In this document: piece by piece, positions 52,915 to 61,997 of the stretch | Position numbering within the stretch: the stretch's first letter is position 1 | How the letters are laid out: each line of letters starts with the position of its first letter | DNA from: Prorocentrum cordatum | Lineage: Eukaryota; Sar; Dinophyceae; Prorocentrales; Prorocentraceae | DNA: 64,000 nucleotides | Assembly: GCA_963575745.1 (NCBI GenBank) | Contig: CAUYUJ010021164.1 | Coordinates: 1 to 64,000, forward strand | Reading direction: 5' to 3' | Program-made: the position numbers and the translations under genes | Notes under the pieces: generated by a model | Seen by the model: only the letters and a program-made list of their open reading frames with translations | What the model was told of the DNA's origin: nothing | Database searches by the model: none

Positions 52915-55900
52915 TGGTAGCGGAGCTGGCTACACTCTCGTGTGGCTGGCTCTCGCTCTGATTCCTGTAATCCACGGCACAACTTGGTGGACTACTACTA
53001 CGGTGGAATACCATGTTGCGCCGGCTCTGCGAGGAGCGGAGCCAGTCCGCGATCGAGCTAGCGGGGTAACCCGCGAACTCGAGACGCTTTCTCCTACTTC
53101 ACTGCGCTACTTCACTCCCGACTTCCACCAGATGCCAATCGGCAACTCGATCGAGAACGTGGTCACCCTGCGGGGCTACCCGCAGCGGGGCCACCTGCAT
53201 CCCGTGCCGGTCAGGCGTCTCACGGCTACCACGCCAGAGCCTGACAAACCACAGCCTAAACCAATCACCGAAGCCGAAATGCATATGCATTGGATCAAGA
53301 TAACTATCTTCGGCATTCTATGGGTGATAATGGGATGTGCTGTGGGATACATGCGGCAGGGGATGGACGACACGCGTACTACTGGCCCTTCATGGGACCC
53401 TGCCGGTACTACGCCTTTCCGCGAATACGTTCGCGAAGTACATGCATGGTTAAACGTAACGAGCGGCAATATGACACCACCACAACAAGCTGCAGCACTA
53501 CAACGAGGCCTTCAAGGTCTGGCTCGTCGTATCGCCATGCAGGTCCCCTCCCAGATCATCAATTATGGTGTAACTGTCAATGGACAGCCAACGGATGCAG
53601 TAACCTACATACTGTACTTACTGAGCACCAAATTTGAAAATCTGGAAGATGAGCGCCAGCTCAACTCTGGCACGGCCCTTATCGACTTCCGCGTCGAAAG
53701 GGGCGAGCGAATCGACTCAGTATTAGCTCGATTCGAGATGGCCCGTGACGAGGCTAACTCTGTTGGCTTTGTCATCCCCAACTTTCAGATCCTAACGCTG
53801 ATTCTCTTCAGAGCGTTAGGCGTTGGCGCGTCACGAGCCCAACACCTGCTTGAGCCCTTCAATCATCAGATGCCCCGAACACAAGCAGACTATGACAGGC
53901 TGTTGACCAGGATGAGGAACTACGGACATGTTGCCGAGCGCTCTCCTGGTAACATAGCGGGTATCTTCACAGGGCACCACTCACATGCAGGTGTTTACGC
54001 CACGACTGCGGGGTCACCCGCTGGTCCTGGCGAGCCAAATCCCTGGGCTGACCCAGCCGATATGCCCAACGAGGCCACTGCCCTTCTAGGGCAGACCGGC
54101 CAGGCATCGGCAGAGGCAGCTGAGGCGAACGCCTGGTCGAACTACTCGCCAGGCGCCGCCTACACTGCAAGCCCGCCCTCGGGCACAACCCTCTGGGGCC
54201 AAGCGGAGTCATCCGCTCAATGGTCTCAGCCACCCTCACCGTTTGAATCTGGCACTGACACAGATACCTCATCTGACGATGAGCACAATGGAATAGTCTC
54301 TGCTGGTAATGACTATCCAGCGGATGACACTCACCTTTCTGAACAGCAAAGGGCGGAAGCCGCCTTTATGGCTTATCGCAAATCAAAACGCCGTTGGAGG
54401 CGCTTTATGAAGAAACCAGTCAGAAAGGTGAGACGTGCAGTACGCCGACATTTCAAACAATTTGGAAAGGGTCGTGGTAAAGGGGGTCGCAGACGCCGTA
54501 TGCATGGTAGGGGTATTACTGCTTTCCTCACGTCCTTAACTGATATGGCTTTTGAAGAAGTTCTTATCGGAGGCAAAGGTCGGGGTCACAGGCGGACCTC
54601 CGGTAAGGGAAAGGGGCGGAGGGGCAACCCTAGGGACGCTTCTGGTAATACTATGAAGTGTCATACATGCGGTAGCACAGAGCATTTGCGCGATCAATGC
54701 CCGAAGGGGAAAGGAAAGGGATCCGTACACTTGGCTCAAAATTCTTTTATGGATGACATAGATTACATTGACTACGAGTTTTACGTCAATCCAGAAGCGG
54801 CTCCCGCTGCGGGCTCCTCCACGTATTACGTGATGGCCCGCTATGCTGAAGCAACTGTGGCCCTGGAAGACTACGCAGTGACCCTCTTCGACGAGTTCCA
54901 CGGCTGGGACGAGGTCGATGAGATCGCGTACAATGCTTGGTTCGGTCTTCCAGCGGGGCCACCCGCCGGCGACGAGGTCTCCGAAGCCGAGACCGTCCCG
55001 GCAACAGAGGAAGAACTCACCGCCGCGCTTGCCCCACAAGTGATTGGCATGCCGTTGCTGCCAAATCCGTCGGGGGCTGGTTCGGAGATGGGAGACGCCG
55101 ATGACGAAATGCGGGGCCATCCCGCGTATTCCGATTCCGAAGAATCCGAAGAAGATTATAACGACATGCTCCAAGAGCAGGTTTCAGAAGCAATCCGACT
55201 CTTGAGTGCGCCAGCACAGCAGCAGATGACGATGAACGAACTGCTGTTACACCCAGGAGTTGCCCGTCTACGTCCATACTTGGATTCGAACATGTCAGCA
55301 TCTCAGATGCTTACAGCACTCCAAGCTCTAGCGGGGTCACCCGCCGAAGAGATGCCAGACACAACAGCGGGGCCACCCGCTTGGTCTATGGAAGTATTCA
55401 TGCAAGGTTGTGATCAAATGAACATTAACGACCTCTCGATGGAGCAGTTAAATGACATCGGATACTTCAGAAGCCCTTATCAAAACGTGTTCATGGTCCA
55501 GGACAGCTCAGAGGACTCGGAGGACATGCGTTACGCCAAGAGGGACAGGCGACCGTCGCCCCCCCGAGACTCAGAGCATGACGATCAAAGGCCAATGACA
55601 CGTGGTAGCGCGTCAGCGGGGCCAGCCCGCGGAAGGAGCCGCTCAGCTCCTAGACGCCCTACGCATGATGAAGCGGGCTATCCATACAGTACTGAGCACT
55701 CCGTTGGAGTATCTGCTCAGCAGGTGCCGGATTGGTACGTCAGATGGTACCCCGGTTACTCTATGGATACTCTTCGGCACTGGTATTCTAAGGAATACTG
55801 TACCAAAAGGGACGAGACTGGCGCGATAATCCGTACCAAGGGCGGCAAGACCAAGACGCCAGAGGCCTGGGACAAAAGGGCGAAGAAGCAGGAGATCATC

Positions 55901-57448
55901 ACTGACCGCAAAACGTACAGAAAGCAAGTATGTCAGTGTGAGCCCTTTAAAGGCCACATGCGCAGGTGTCCGATGGACCGCCCCTCCAGGAGCCCTCACC
56001 ACGGAGAGACCCCGTGGAATTGGTCTCATGGAGACGACGCTGGCAACGTCCATGATCCAAACAAAGAGGTTCCTGGAGGGGGAAAGCGCATCACTGAGGC
56101 CGATCGCGTCCCTATGACCGAAGAGGTGGCCAACACCGTCAGGGAAAATTGGGCAAAGCTTCCCAATGACCACCGCCTCAAGGAATGGAACCGCCGATTC
56201 CATAAGGAAGCGGGGTCACCCGCAGAATCCAGTAAGGAAGCGGGGTCACCCGCAGAATCCAGTAAGGAAGCGGGGTCACCCGCAGAATCCAGCAAGGAAG
56301 CGGGGTCACCCGCAGAAGCAGCACCAGCCGCTGGATCTGCGGACGAGTGGATAGACGTTGTCTCTGCTGCCGGGTCCGCCGCCGGCACTGACCGCACCGA
56401 GCTAAATGAAGAGTGGGCGGCGGAAGACGGTTCAGAGAATCCATTCCCTGACGGAAGCGCCTGCTGGTACTACAGCTCTTCGGCGCAGAAGTGGTTCTGC
56501 ACGAGGGTACTCTACCGCCATGAGAATGGCAAGTACAAGCTGGCCATAAAGGGTACTGCCGACATCGACCAGATGAGGCAGGTCATCCATGATCATGGCC
56601 AGCCAGAAGGCCCTCCTAGAGACCCTCCTGGTCCACGACCAGGCAAGAGCAGCAGACCACCGCCAAGACCTAAAGCCGACTCCTCGTCTTCACCGACTCC
56701 TGCGAAAAGGCAACCGTCCAAGAGCCCCGAAGGCACACGTGAGCGGGCGAAGGCCAGAGGGACTGCCAAGACGGACGATCTTGAGCCGGCAGGTCCTCCC
56801 GGTCCGTCCGTGACAGAGAGGAAGAAGGCTTTTGCTGGACCATCGATCCCGATGCCGCCGGCGACCCAAGGCGATGTCAAGGACGAAGCTCGCGACAAGC
56901 CTAAGGCAGCGTTCCGAGGTGACTGGACTCCAACACTGCATCAGCCACGCCTTGCACCACGACCAGGTTCGGCACGAATGAAAGCGCAGCCGAAGCCCGA
57001 AGCTGGGATGAGGTCGGTGCGGGCAGAAGCGGCCGCCAAGGCTAAGGAGGACAAGGGCTCTGCGGGGCCACCCGCTAAAGCGGCGCCAGCCGTAACAGCG
57101 GGGACACCCGCAGAAGGCACTCTCTCCAGAGAAGAACGCTTCAGAGTCCTCAAAGAGTTTGGCGACCAACAGAAACTGACTGATGATGCAGCTGCTGACA
57201 AAGGTCACCCGAACCCTGGCGCGGAGTCATCTGCAGGAGCTGCCTCGTCAGCCGCAGGTTCTGCAGGGCCACCCGTTAAAGCGGCCGCCGGCTGCACTAG
57301 CGGGGTCACCCGCAAGCTGGCAGCCAATAATGTCTGTTCTGAGGGTCATTCCTTTGGAATGCAAGTTGTATTGGCAAGGCATTGTAGACCAAGGCCCGAG
57401 GCAGCCCATCAACCCACGAGTCACTCCAGACGACACGGACCGATATGA
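52781..57448 (+). CDS. Retroelement gag polyprotein with zinc knuckle (ORF1)
   Basis: Structural precursor expected to form capsids around element RNA. ATG 52781 is the first in frame (a TTG lies at 52775; TGA at 52751). Residues about 51-67 and 172-191 are hydrophobic and could span membranes, unusual for gag. From residue about 200 comes a dinoflagellate-type gag: SWDPAGTTPFREYVREVHAW, MTPPQQAAALQRGLQGLARR, VTYILYLLSTKFENLEDERQ, DSVLARFEMARDEANSVGFV, RMRNYGHVAERSPGNIAG. A very basic stretch (54383-54520) precedes a C-x2-C-x4-H-x4-C knuckle (54659-54700). The rest is acidic and Pro/Ala-rich, with a 30-bp repeat four times at 56210-56313 (KEAGSPAESS). The true coding frame leaves this ORF at 57278-57300; the last 50 codons are probably not used. 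Confidence 0.85.
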   Translation: MPILLYTPDPMLRLALLLMRYEPKPGIWQRLRRNTYLSLPACFRLGSGAGYTLVWLALALIPVIHGTTWWTTTTVEYHVAPALRGAEPVRDRASGVTRELETLSPTSLRYFTPDFHQMPIGNSIENVVTLRGYPQRGHLHPVPVRRLTATTPEPDKPQPKPITEAEMHMHWIKITIFGILWVIMGCAVGYMRQGMDDTRTTGPSWDPAGTTPFREYVREVHAWLNVTSGNMTPPQQAAALQRGLQGLARRIAMQVPSQIINYGVTVNGQPTDAVTYILYLLSTKFENLEDERQLNSGTALIDFRVERGERIDSVLARFEMARDEANSVGFVIPNFQILTLILFRALGVGASRAQHLLEPFNHQMPRTQADYDRLLTRMRNYGHVAERSPGNIAGIFTGHHSHAGVYATTAGSPAGPGEPNPWADPADMPNEATALLGQTGQASAEAAEANAWSNYSPGAAYTASPPSGTTLWGQAESSAQWSQPPSPFESGTDTDTSSDDEHNGIVSAGNDYPADDTHLSEQQRAEAAFMAYRKSKRRWRRFMKKPVRKVRRAVRRHFKQFGKGRGKGGRRRRMHGRGITAFLTSLTDMAFEEVLIGGKGRGHRRTSGKGKGRRGNPRDASGNTMKCHTCGSTEHLRDQCPKGKGKGSVHLAQNSFMDDIDYIDYEFYVNPEAAPAAGSSTYYVMARYAEATVALEDYAVTLFDEFHGWDEVDEIAYNAWFGLPAGPPAGDEVSEAETVPATEEELTAALAPQVIGMPLLPNPSGAGSEMGDADDEMRGHPAYSDSEESEEDYNDMLQEQVSEAIRLLSAPAQQQMTMNELLLHPGVARLRPYLDSNMSASQMLTALQALAGSPAEEMPDTTAGPPAWSMEVFMQGCDQMNINDLSMEQLNDIGYFRSPYQNVFMVQDSSEDSEDMRYAKRDRRPSPPRDSEHDDQRPMTRGSASAGPARGRSRSAPRRPTHDEAGYPYSTEHSVGVSAQQVPDWYVRWYPGYSMDTLRHWYSKEYCTKRDETGAIIRTKGGKTKTPEAWDKRAKKQEIITDRKTYRKQVCQCEPFKGHMRRCPMDRPSRSPHHGETPWNWSHGDDAGNVHDPNKEVPGGGKRITEADRVPMTEEVANTVRENWAKLPNDHRLKEWNRRFHKEAGSPAESSKEAGSPAESSKEAGSPAESSKEAGSPAEAAPAAGSADEWIDVVSAAGSAAGTDRTELNEEWAAEDGSENPFPDGSACWYYSSSAQKWFCTRVLYRHENGKYKLAIKGTADIDQMRQVIHDHGQPEGPPRDPPGPRPGKSSRPPPRPKADSSSSPTPAKRQPSKSPEGTRERAKARGTAKTDDLEPAGPPGPSVTERKKAFAGPSIPMPPATQGDVKDEARDKPKAAFRGDWTPTLHQPRLAPRPGSARMKAQPKPEAGMRSVRAEAAAKAKEDKGSAGPPAKAAPAVTAGTPAEGTLSREERFRVLKEFGDQQKLTDDAAADKGHPNPGAESSAGAASSAAGSAGPPVKAAAGCTSGVTRKLAANNVCSEGHSFGMQVVLARHCRPRPEAAHQPTSHSRRHGPI
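52915..52926 (+). other. Primer-binding-site match inside the reading frame
   Basis: TGGTAGCGGAGC, identical to the 12-nt primer binding site at 3611-3622. If used, the 5' LTR ends near 52914 and the ORF opened at 52781 begins within the LTR. Confidence 0.55.
56204..56323 (+). repeat. 30-bp in-frame tandem repeat, four copies
   Basis: GAAGCGGGGTCACCCGCAGA followed by ATCCAGTAAG repeats four times; each copy contains one 14-nt palindrome (starts 56210, 56240, 56270, 56300) and encodes KEAGSPAESS. Confidence 0.95.
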
Positions 57449-60400
57449 AGTCATTAATTGTCCGGTTCGTCGTAATTTCAAGTGCCATAACGACTGGGAG
57501 CGCGAACAACAGAAAGTGGGAAACATGCTGCGAGACAGGCCGCCGCTACGCGCTGCGCAGCATAAAGAAGCACTCCTGAAGGTCATGACACAGAACGGCA
57601 TGGATCCAACCTTGCCGAGTAAAGAGCAGATGACCAAGGTGTCGATGTGGTTTTCAACGGCTCTACGCCACAGTCCATACTATAAGGACAAACATAACCG
57701 ATACTTCGAAAAGGTCAGCACCTTTGATCCATACGATGGCTGGGTTGTCGTTGACGATCTGCTGACAAACTGGACTGAAAATGATCAGTATAAGCACTAT
57801 CGTGAAATGCACGAGGTGCTGATCAAAGGCAGGCCCCACACGTCATTCGTGTATTGGGTGCTGCTAAACTGCTGTGAGATGGTTGACCATCACGGCATGC
57901 AGAAGGGCAGGCTCCAGATGAAGTGCGTTGATGACAGTATGCTGCTGCCTCCCAGGTTTCGACCAACGGCACGCAGGCCACAGTACTTCATCAGAGCCAC
58001 GAACGGCCACAGCAGTCCAGGCATCCACTGTCCCGAGTCGCTGTACAAGCCGATCACAACATGGATGAAAGAACCAGACGACCCAGTATATTTCATCCAC
58101 GGGACACAGTGGGAGTATGTCAAGGACATCCTTGCTAATGGCCTGTCATGCCTCGCACAGGACAACCCGAAGAGGAAGGGGGGGCGCCAATTTGTGCATG
58201 GCTGCCCCTACCTCCCGGGCGACCCGAGGATTCAATCGGGCATCCGTCCTGACTCGGAGGTGCTCATATTCTGCAGCATCAACAAGATGCTGTCCAGTGG
58301 CTTCTCTCTATGGAGATCAGCAAATGACATAGTCATGACACGGGGCCACGATGGACGTATACCGCCCGATCATATTCTCCAGATAGTGAGCATTGCGAAG
58401 TATCGGGTCGGCGAAGCCTGGACCAATCCGCTGTTTTATGACAAGTCGCGGAGGCGGGGCCAACCCGCGGACAGGATTCGCACTGATGACTATCTGCCAC
58501 TTAAAATGTGTGACAGAACTGTGGCGGTAATGGAAGACCACGCCATGTACCTCAAGGGCTGGGCTAAGACGGAAGGTCGTCCATTCAATTTGGTCATGAC
58601 CGAGCAAGATGTTGCTCCACGACCGTACGACACACAGACAGTCCTCATGATGAATGCCCAGGAGGACGAGGTCATGCCTGAGGCGGGGCCACCCGCAGGA
58701 GCGGGGACACCCGCAGTAGGCACCTCGGACGGTTCATGGCAGCAAGTAGTCACACCGGTGGCGACGGTAGCATCTCCTTGGAGGCCGGACCAGCAGTCCT
58801 GGGTCCAAGCTCTCAACAGCCATTTGACATCAGCCGACGTCTCTGGACTGACCGATCAGCTATACCGTGCTGACCCGTGGGCGGTGCATGCAGGCATCCA
58901 AGACGCACAGCAGAGGAACCTGCGCCCTCCTGCGGGGCCACCAGGCGTCCTAGGACCACAACCACAACGCCCTCCACAGCAAGCTGGAGTTGCGAGGTTT
59001 GCTCCTATGGGCGGCTCAGATGGTGGCTCGCCGTTTCGGACTCCGCCGTCTGAAACGAGCGAGAACAGCCTGTGGCAACGACTCCAGGCGATTCGCGGAA
59101 ATCCGGCGCTCGCAGCAGCACTCCAGGCGACCACTCCCTTTGGCACTCCGAGGGGTAGTGAAGGAGGAGTGGCTGCGGGGACACCCGCCGAGCGAACGCC
59201 TGCGGAGTCATCCGCACACGCGGGGCCACCCGCTGACGGACAGCAAGGTTCAGACTACGAACGTCGGGCAGCCAATTTGAGAGCACAGGCTACCTTTTTG
59301 CAGCAACAAGCTGATAGAGTGCCCAGCCTGTTGCGGAACCGCAACATAGATGTTACGAACCATGGCGACTTTCGGCCTCTCTGGAGCTGGACTTCTGATG
59401 ACGCTCCAAATGCTGATCCCACGAATCCATATCGACAGGTGTTTATTCCAGGAATAGCATCACACCCAATATATGGATGGGATAATCATGGACCAGCAGA
59501 GGCACAGGCCATGGATGCGCCGATGTACCCGGAGTACTACGCGCAGGTGAATAACACTCCTATGATTGCGGGGCCACCTGCGAACGAATACACTCGGAAT
59601 CTGGCCAATGAGATGTTTCGTTTGCAGTATACACGAGCAGTCGATGCGCAGTCTATGCCGCACTACGCCTACATGCCCACGCCGACGGACCCCGAGACCG
59701 TAGTTCAGCCAGCTGGTCTCGCGGTGCCAGCCGCTCTGGGCAGCATGCCAGACTACATTCGCGACGTGCACAACACGCAGCAAGCGATACTGGCATCTAG
59801 GCAGCAGGCTCGGGACAACGCTAGGCTGCGCCAACAGCGCGCGATCCAGAGAAGGATCGAGCGTGACAACCAAGCGGGGACACCCGCAGGCGCGGGGCCA
59901 CCCGCTGAACAGACAGATAGACTGCCACCACCGACGCCATATCGGGAGGGCGAAACTACCTTCGAGCGTCAGGCTCGGACTCGCCCCGACGTGCCTACTC
60001 CAGTCATTTCAGACTACAACTTCACACAGTGCCCAATCTGTATGGATCCCTACGAGATGGGCACCACGGTGTGGAGACTGGCGTGCGGGCACTTCTTCCA
60101 CGATATATGCTGGGATCGTGTTGCACAGCAGCACGTCCGCAATCAGCGGCCAGGTGCGCCAAACGAGGCACCCTGCGCTGTATGTCGTGGGCCGGGCATA
60201 ATCACAGCACATTTTCCGTATGCTGGACAGCGCGACGCTGAGTCGGAACAGGCGCGCCAGCAGGAAAGATACGTGGTGGATGCTCGGGAACTGCGTCGGC
60301 TGCGGGAAGCAGTGGAGGCACTAGAGGCTCGAGTCGCCTCGGCGGAGCCATCCGCACGTGCCCCAGCTGCACAGACACACCCCTGGCCAGCGCCAGAGCA

Positions 60401-61994
60401 AGGCATCCAGATGCCGATCCTGCCTACGCTTCAAGCACAGGGGCCCCCAGCAGCGGGGCCACCCGCCGAAGCGACTCCCGCCGCCAAAGCGGGGCCACCC
60501 GCCGAAGCGGCTCCTGCCGCCAAAGCGGGGTCACCCGCAAATGGACCTCCGAATCCGGGATTCCTGAGGGCAATGGAGGCCAATATTAGGCGGAGTGGCA
60601 GGAGCGGAGGCGGATCCAGAACCTCACGTGTAGAGAGCCCGGTAAGCGCTAGAAGCCGGGCCAGTGCTGAAAGCGCGGAGGCAGCCCAATTCCACAATAC
60701 CTTCATGATCAACACGGAAGGGCTGACCTACACACGTGACGTCACGGATACGCTTCCGCCAGGAGGTGAGTGGACCTCCACACTCTCTGCGAATTATTGG
60801 GTTCTTGAACAGGAACCAATTACCGTGGAGGAGCGCCGCCAATATGAGCAAATATGGTGCACCGAGTTAACAATGAGCCAGTGGGTGCTGGAACAACGCC
60901 TACTGAAAGGCACGCTCGGTTCACATATTACGTACCATACTGATGACCATGGTACGATGGCTCTGGCGGCGCGGACAGGGACATTCTTCCCCGACGAAGA
61001 CGGAATGCCCTGCATATCGTTCATGCTAGACATTGGCTCCAACGTGAACATCATCGGAGCTAATACAGCACGAACCTTCCAGGAGGTTATGGCCAGGTAC
61101 AATCACAGACCGGCCATATGCACACTGAGCAAAACCCTCTACATCAACGGTGTCGGTGAGGGTGCTGCGATCTGTCGGAAAATGGGCAACTTCAAGATCG
61201 GGGTGCAATACGCCAATGAGGCAAGCCCCCGCATCGAGGAGTATGCTTCCAACATCGCAGAGGGCTCAGGTGCAAACCTCCCAGCCATCTGGGGCCTGGG
61301 CGCCATGGAAGCACGTGACACAATCATCGTGCTGAAGCCAGGCTTCCAGAAGGTTATCTTCCCCAGCGGAGATTATACTCTTAAGCTGGGGAAGGGCGCC
61401 AAGGTCCTGAGGGCGAAGAAAACCCCCTCAGGACATCTAGCCATTCCATGCGGGTTGTATGACGGGGCTAAAAGCCAGACGGTCACGAACACCTTTACAA
61501 TCCGCAGTAGTCGTGATGGCTACACCGAGACGGAGAACGACGAGGACTCCGTCAATGCGGGGTCACCCGCCGGGGTTAGTGCGGGGCCACCCGCCGAGAC
61601 CACAGCGGGGCAACCCGCAATGGGACAGTCCCTGACCGTTACGACTGATGCGTACATTGTCGAGCCGTATCTCGACAAGCAGCTCCTGGAAGACACGACC
61701 CGTGCGATCGTGGACAGGACGCTGAACAGCTGGTGGGAAGGCCAACAGTGTCCTGAAGGGACCTGGCCACACATGAAGGATGCCCTGAAGTCTAAGATAT
61801 TCTGGGCAGTCCAGGAGGCGGTGAATAAGTGGACGCCTGAGAACCAAGCGGGGTCACCCGCGACACCGCCACCACCACCAAGCTGCACGGGCGGAGGTTC
61901 GTCGGACTCTGCGGGGCCAACCCGCGTGGAGACTGTGAGCGTAGCCGCACCAGTGACTCCTGCGGAGCCATCCGCTAACAGCATGCCCCTCTGA
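57183..61994 (+). CDS. Retroelement polyprotein: RNA 2'-phosphotransferase-like, RING-H2, retropepsin (ORF2)
   Basis: One frame of 1603 codons, +1 relative to ORF1 and overlapping it by 266 bp; it is probably reached by a frame change at 57278-57300 and not by its own ATG at 57183. Domain 1 (about 57640-58440) resembles Tpt1/KptA, NAD-dependent enzymes that remove a 2'-phosphate from RNA. Domain 2 (60030-60187) is a RING-H2 zinc finger of ubiquitin ligases, followed by a coiled coil (60238-60350). Domain 3 (about 60990-61400) is a retropepsin with FMLDIGSNVNIIG (DIG in place of DTG) and the later LPAIWGLGAM box. Linkers are rich in Ala-Gly-x-Pro-Ala encoded by palindromes. It ends in TGA 61992-61994, after which the same frame stays open. 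Confidence 0.85.
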   Translation: MMQLLTKVTRTLARSHLQELPRQPQVLQGHPLKRPPAALAGSPASWQPIMSVLRVIPLECKLYWQGIVDQGPRQPINPRVTPDDTDRYEVINCPVRRNFKCHNDWEREQQKVGNMLRDRPPLRAAQHKEALLKVMTQNGMDPTLPSKEQMTKVSMWFSTALRHSPYYKDKHNRYFEKVSTFDPYDGWVVVDDLLTNWTENDQYKHYREMHEVLIKGRPHTSFVYWVLLNCCEMVDHHGMQKGRLQMKCVDDSMLLPPRFRPTARRPQYFIRATNGHSSPGIHCPESLYKPITTWMKEPDDPVYFIHGTQWEYVKDILANGLSCLAQDNPKRKGGRQFVHGCPYLPGDPRIQSGIRPDSEVLIFCSINKMLSSGFSLWRSANDIVMTRGHDGRIPPDHILQIVSIAKYRVGEAWTNPLFYDKSRRRGQPADRIRTDDYLPLKMCDRTVAVMEDHAMYLKGWAKTEGRPFNLVMTEQDVAPRPYDTQTVLMMNAQEDEVMPEAGPPAGAGTPAVGTSDGSWQQVVTPVATVASPWRPDQQSWVQALNSHLTSADVSGLTDQLYRADPWAVHAGIQDAQQRNLRPPAGPPGVLGPQPQRPPQQAGVARFAPMGGSDGGSPFRTPPSETSENSLWQRLQAIRGNPALAAALQATTPFGTPRGSEGGVAAGTPAERTPAESSAHAGPPADGQQGSDYERRAANLRAQATFLQQQADRVPSLLRNRNIDVTNHGDFRPLWSWTSDDAPNADPTNPYRQVFIPGIASHPIYGWDNHGPAEAQAMDAPMYPEYYAQVNNTPMIAGPPANEYTRNLANEMFRLQYTRAVDAQSMPHYAYMPTPTDPETVVQPAGLAVPAALGSMPDYIRDVHNTQQAILASRQQARDNARLRQQRAIQRRIERDNQAGTPAGAGPPAEQTDRLPPPTPYREGETTFERQARTRPDVPTPVISDYNFTQCPICMDPYEMGTTVWRLACGHFFHDICWDRVAQQHVRNQRPGAPNEAPCAVCRGPGIITAHFPYAGQRDAESEQARQQERYVVDARELRRLREAVEALEARVASAEPSARAPAAQTHPWPAPEQGIQMPILPTLQAQGPPAAGPPAEATPAAKAGPPAEAAPAAKAGSPANGPPNPGFLRAMEANIRRSGRSGGGSRTSRVESPVSARSRASAESAEAAQFHNTFMINTEGLTYTRDVTDTLPPGGEWTSTLSANYWVLEQEPITVEERRQYEQIWCTELTMSQWVLEQRLLKGTLGSHITYHTDDHGTMALAARTGTFFPDEDGMPCISFMLDIGSNVNIIGANTARTFQEVMARYNHRPAICTLSKTLYINGVGEGAAICRKMGNFKIGVQYANEASPRIEEYASNIAEGSGANLPAIWGLGAMEARDTIIVLKPGFQKVIFPSGDYTLKLGKGAKVLRAKKTPSGHLAIPCGLYDGAKSQTVTNTFTIRSSRDGYTETENDEDSVNAGSPAGVSAGPPAETTAGQPAMGQSLTVTTDAYIVEPYLDKQLLEDTTRAIVDRTLNSWWEGQQCPEGTWPHMKDALKSKIFWAVQEAVNKWTPENQAGSPATPPPPPSCTGGGSSDSAGPTRVETVSVAAPVTPAEPSANSMPL
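57640..58440 (+). other. Tpt1/KptA-like RNA 2'-phosphotransferase domain
   Basis: Family landmarks appear in the right order: STALRH (Arg 57666, His 57669), DGWVVVDDLL (about 57733-57762), FIRATNGHS (Arg 57993; GHS 58005-58013), YFIHGTQWEYVKDILANGLS (58089-58148), IQSGIRPDSEVLIF (Arg 58245), and ANDIVMTRGHDGRIPPDHIL (58320-58379). The Arg-His-Arg-Arg set known to be needed for catalysis in Tpt1 enzymes can thus be placed. A roughly 65-residue insertion separates the DD-L-L motif from the IRA motif, longer than usual. Stand-alone Tpt1 acts on spliced tRNA; inside a retroelement its substrate is unknown. Confidence 0.8.
60030..60350 (+). other. RING-H2 finger with C-terminal coiled coil
   Basis: CPIC (60030-60041), then CGHFFHDIC (about 60087-60113) and CAVC near 60177-60188 give the C3H2C3 ligand order of RING-H2 ubiquitin ligases. 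A helix rich in Glu, Arg and Leu follows (ARELRRLREAVEALEARVAS). The spacing between the last two ligand pairs is longer than in compact RINGs. Confidence 0.8.
60990..61400 (+). other. Retropepsin-type aspartic protease domain
   Basis: LDIGSNVNIIGANTA (61026-61070) is the active-site loop, with Ile for the usual Thr/Ser of D-T/S-G. LPAIWGLGAMEARDTIIVL (about 61279-61335) matches the conserved C-terminal substructure. Expected to dimerise and cleave the polyprotein. Confidence 0.75.
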
Positions 61995-61997
61995 CGG
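61992..61997 (+). promoter_or_regulatory. In-frame UGA in a readthrough-prone context
   Basis: CTC TGA CGG GGG. The stop is followed without frame change by more than 660 open codons. TGA followed by CGG is a known leaky context in plant-virus readthrough genes, usually helped by a 3' RNA stem; the next 40 nt are extremely GC-rich (GGCGGGCGCGCCGGCGGCGC) and can fold. Confidence 0.6.

Noticed and set aside
61992-61994. Reading the UGA as selenocysteine
   Set aside because: The codon lies in a low-complexity linker after the protease, with no redox-type context, so readthrough or mutation is more likely.
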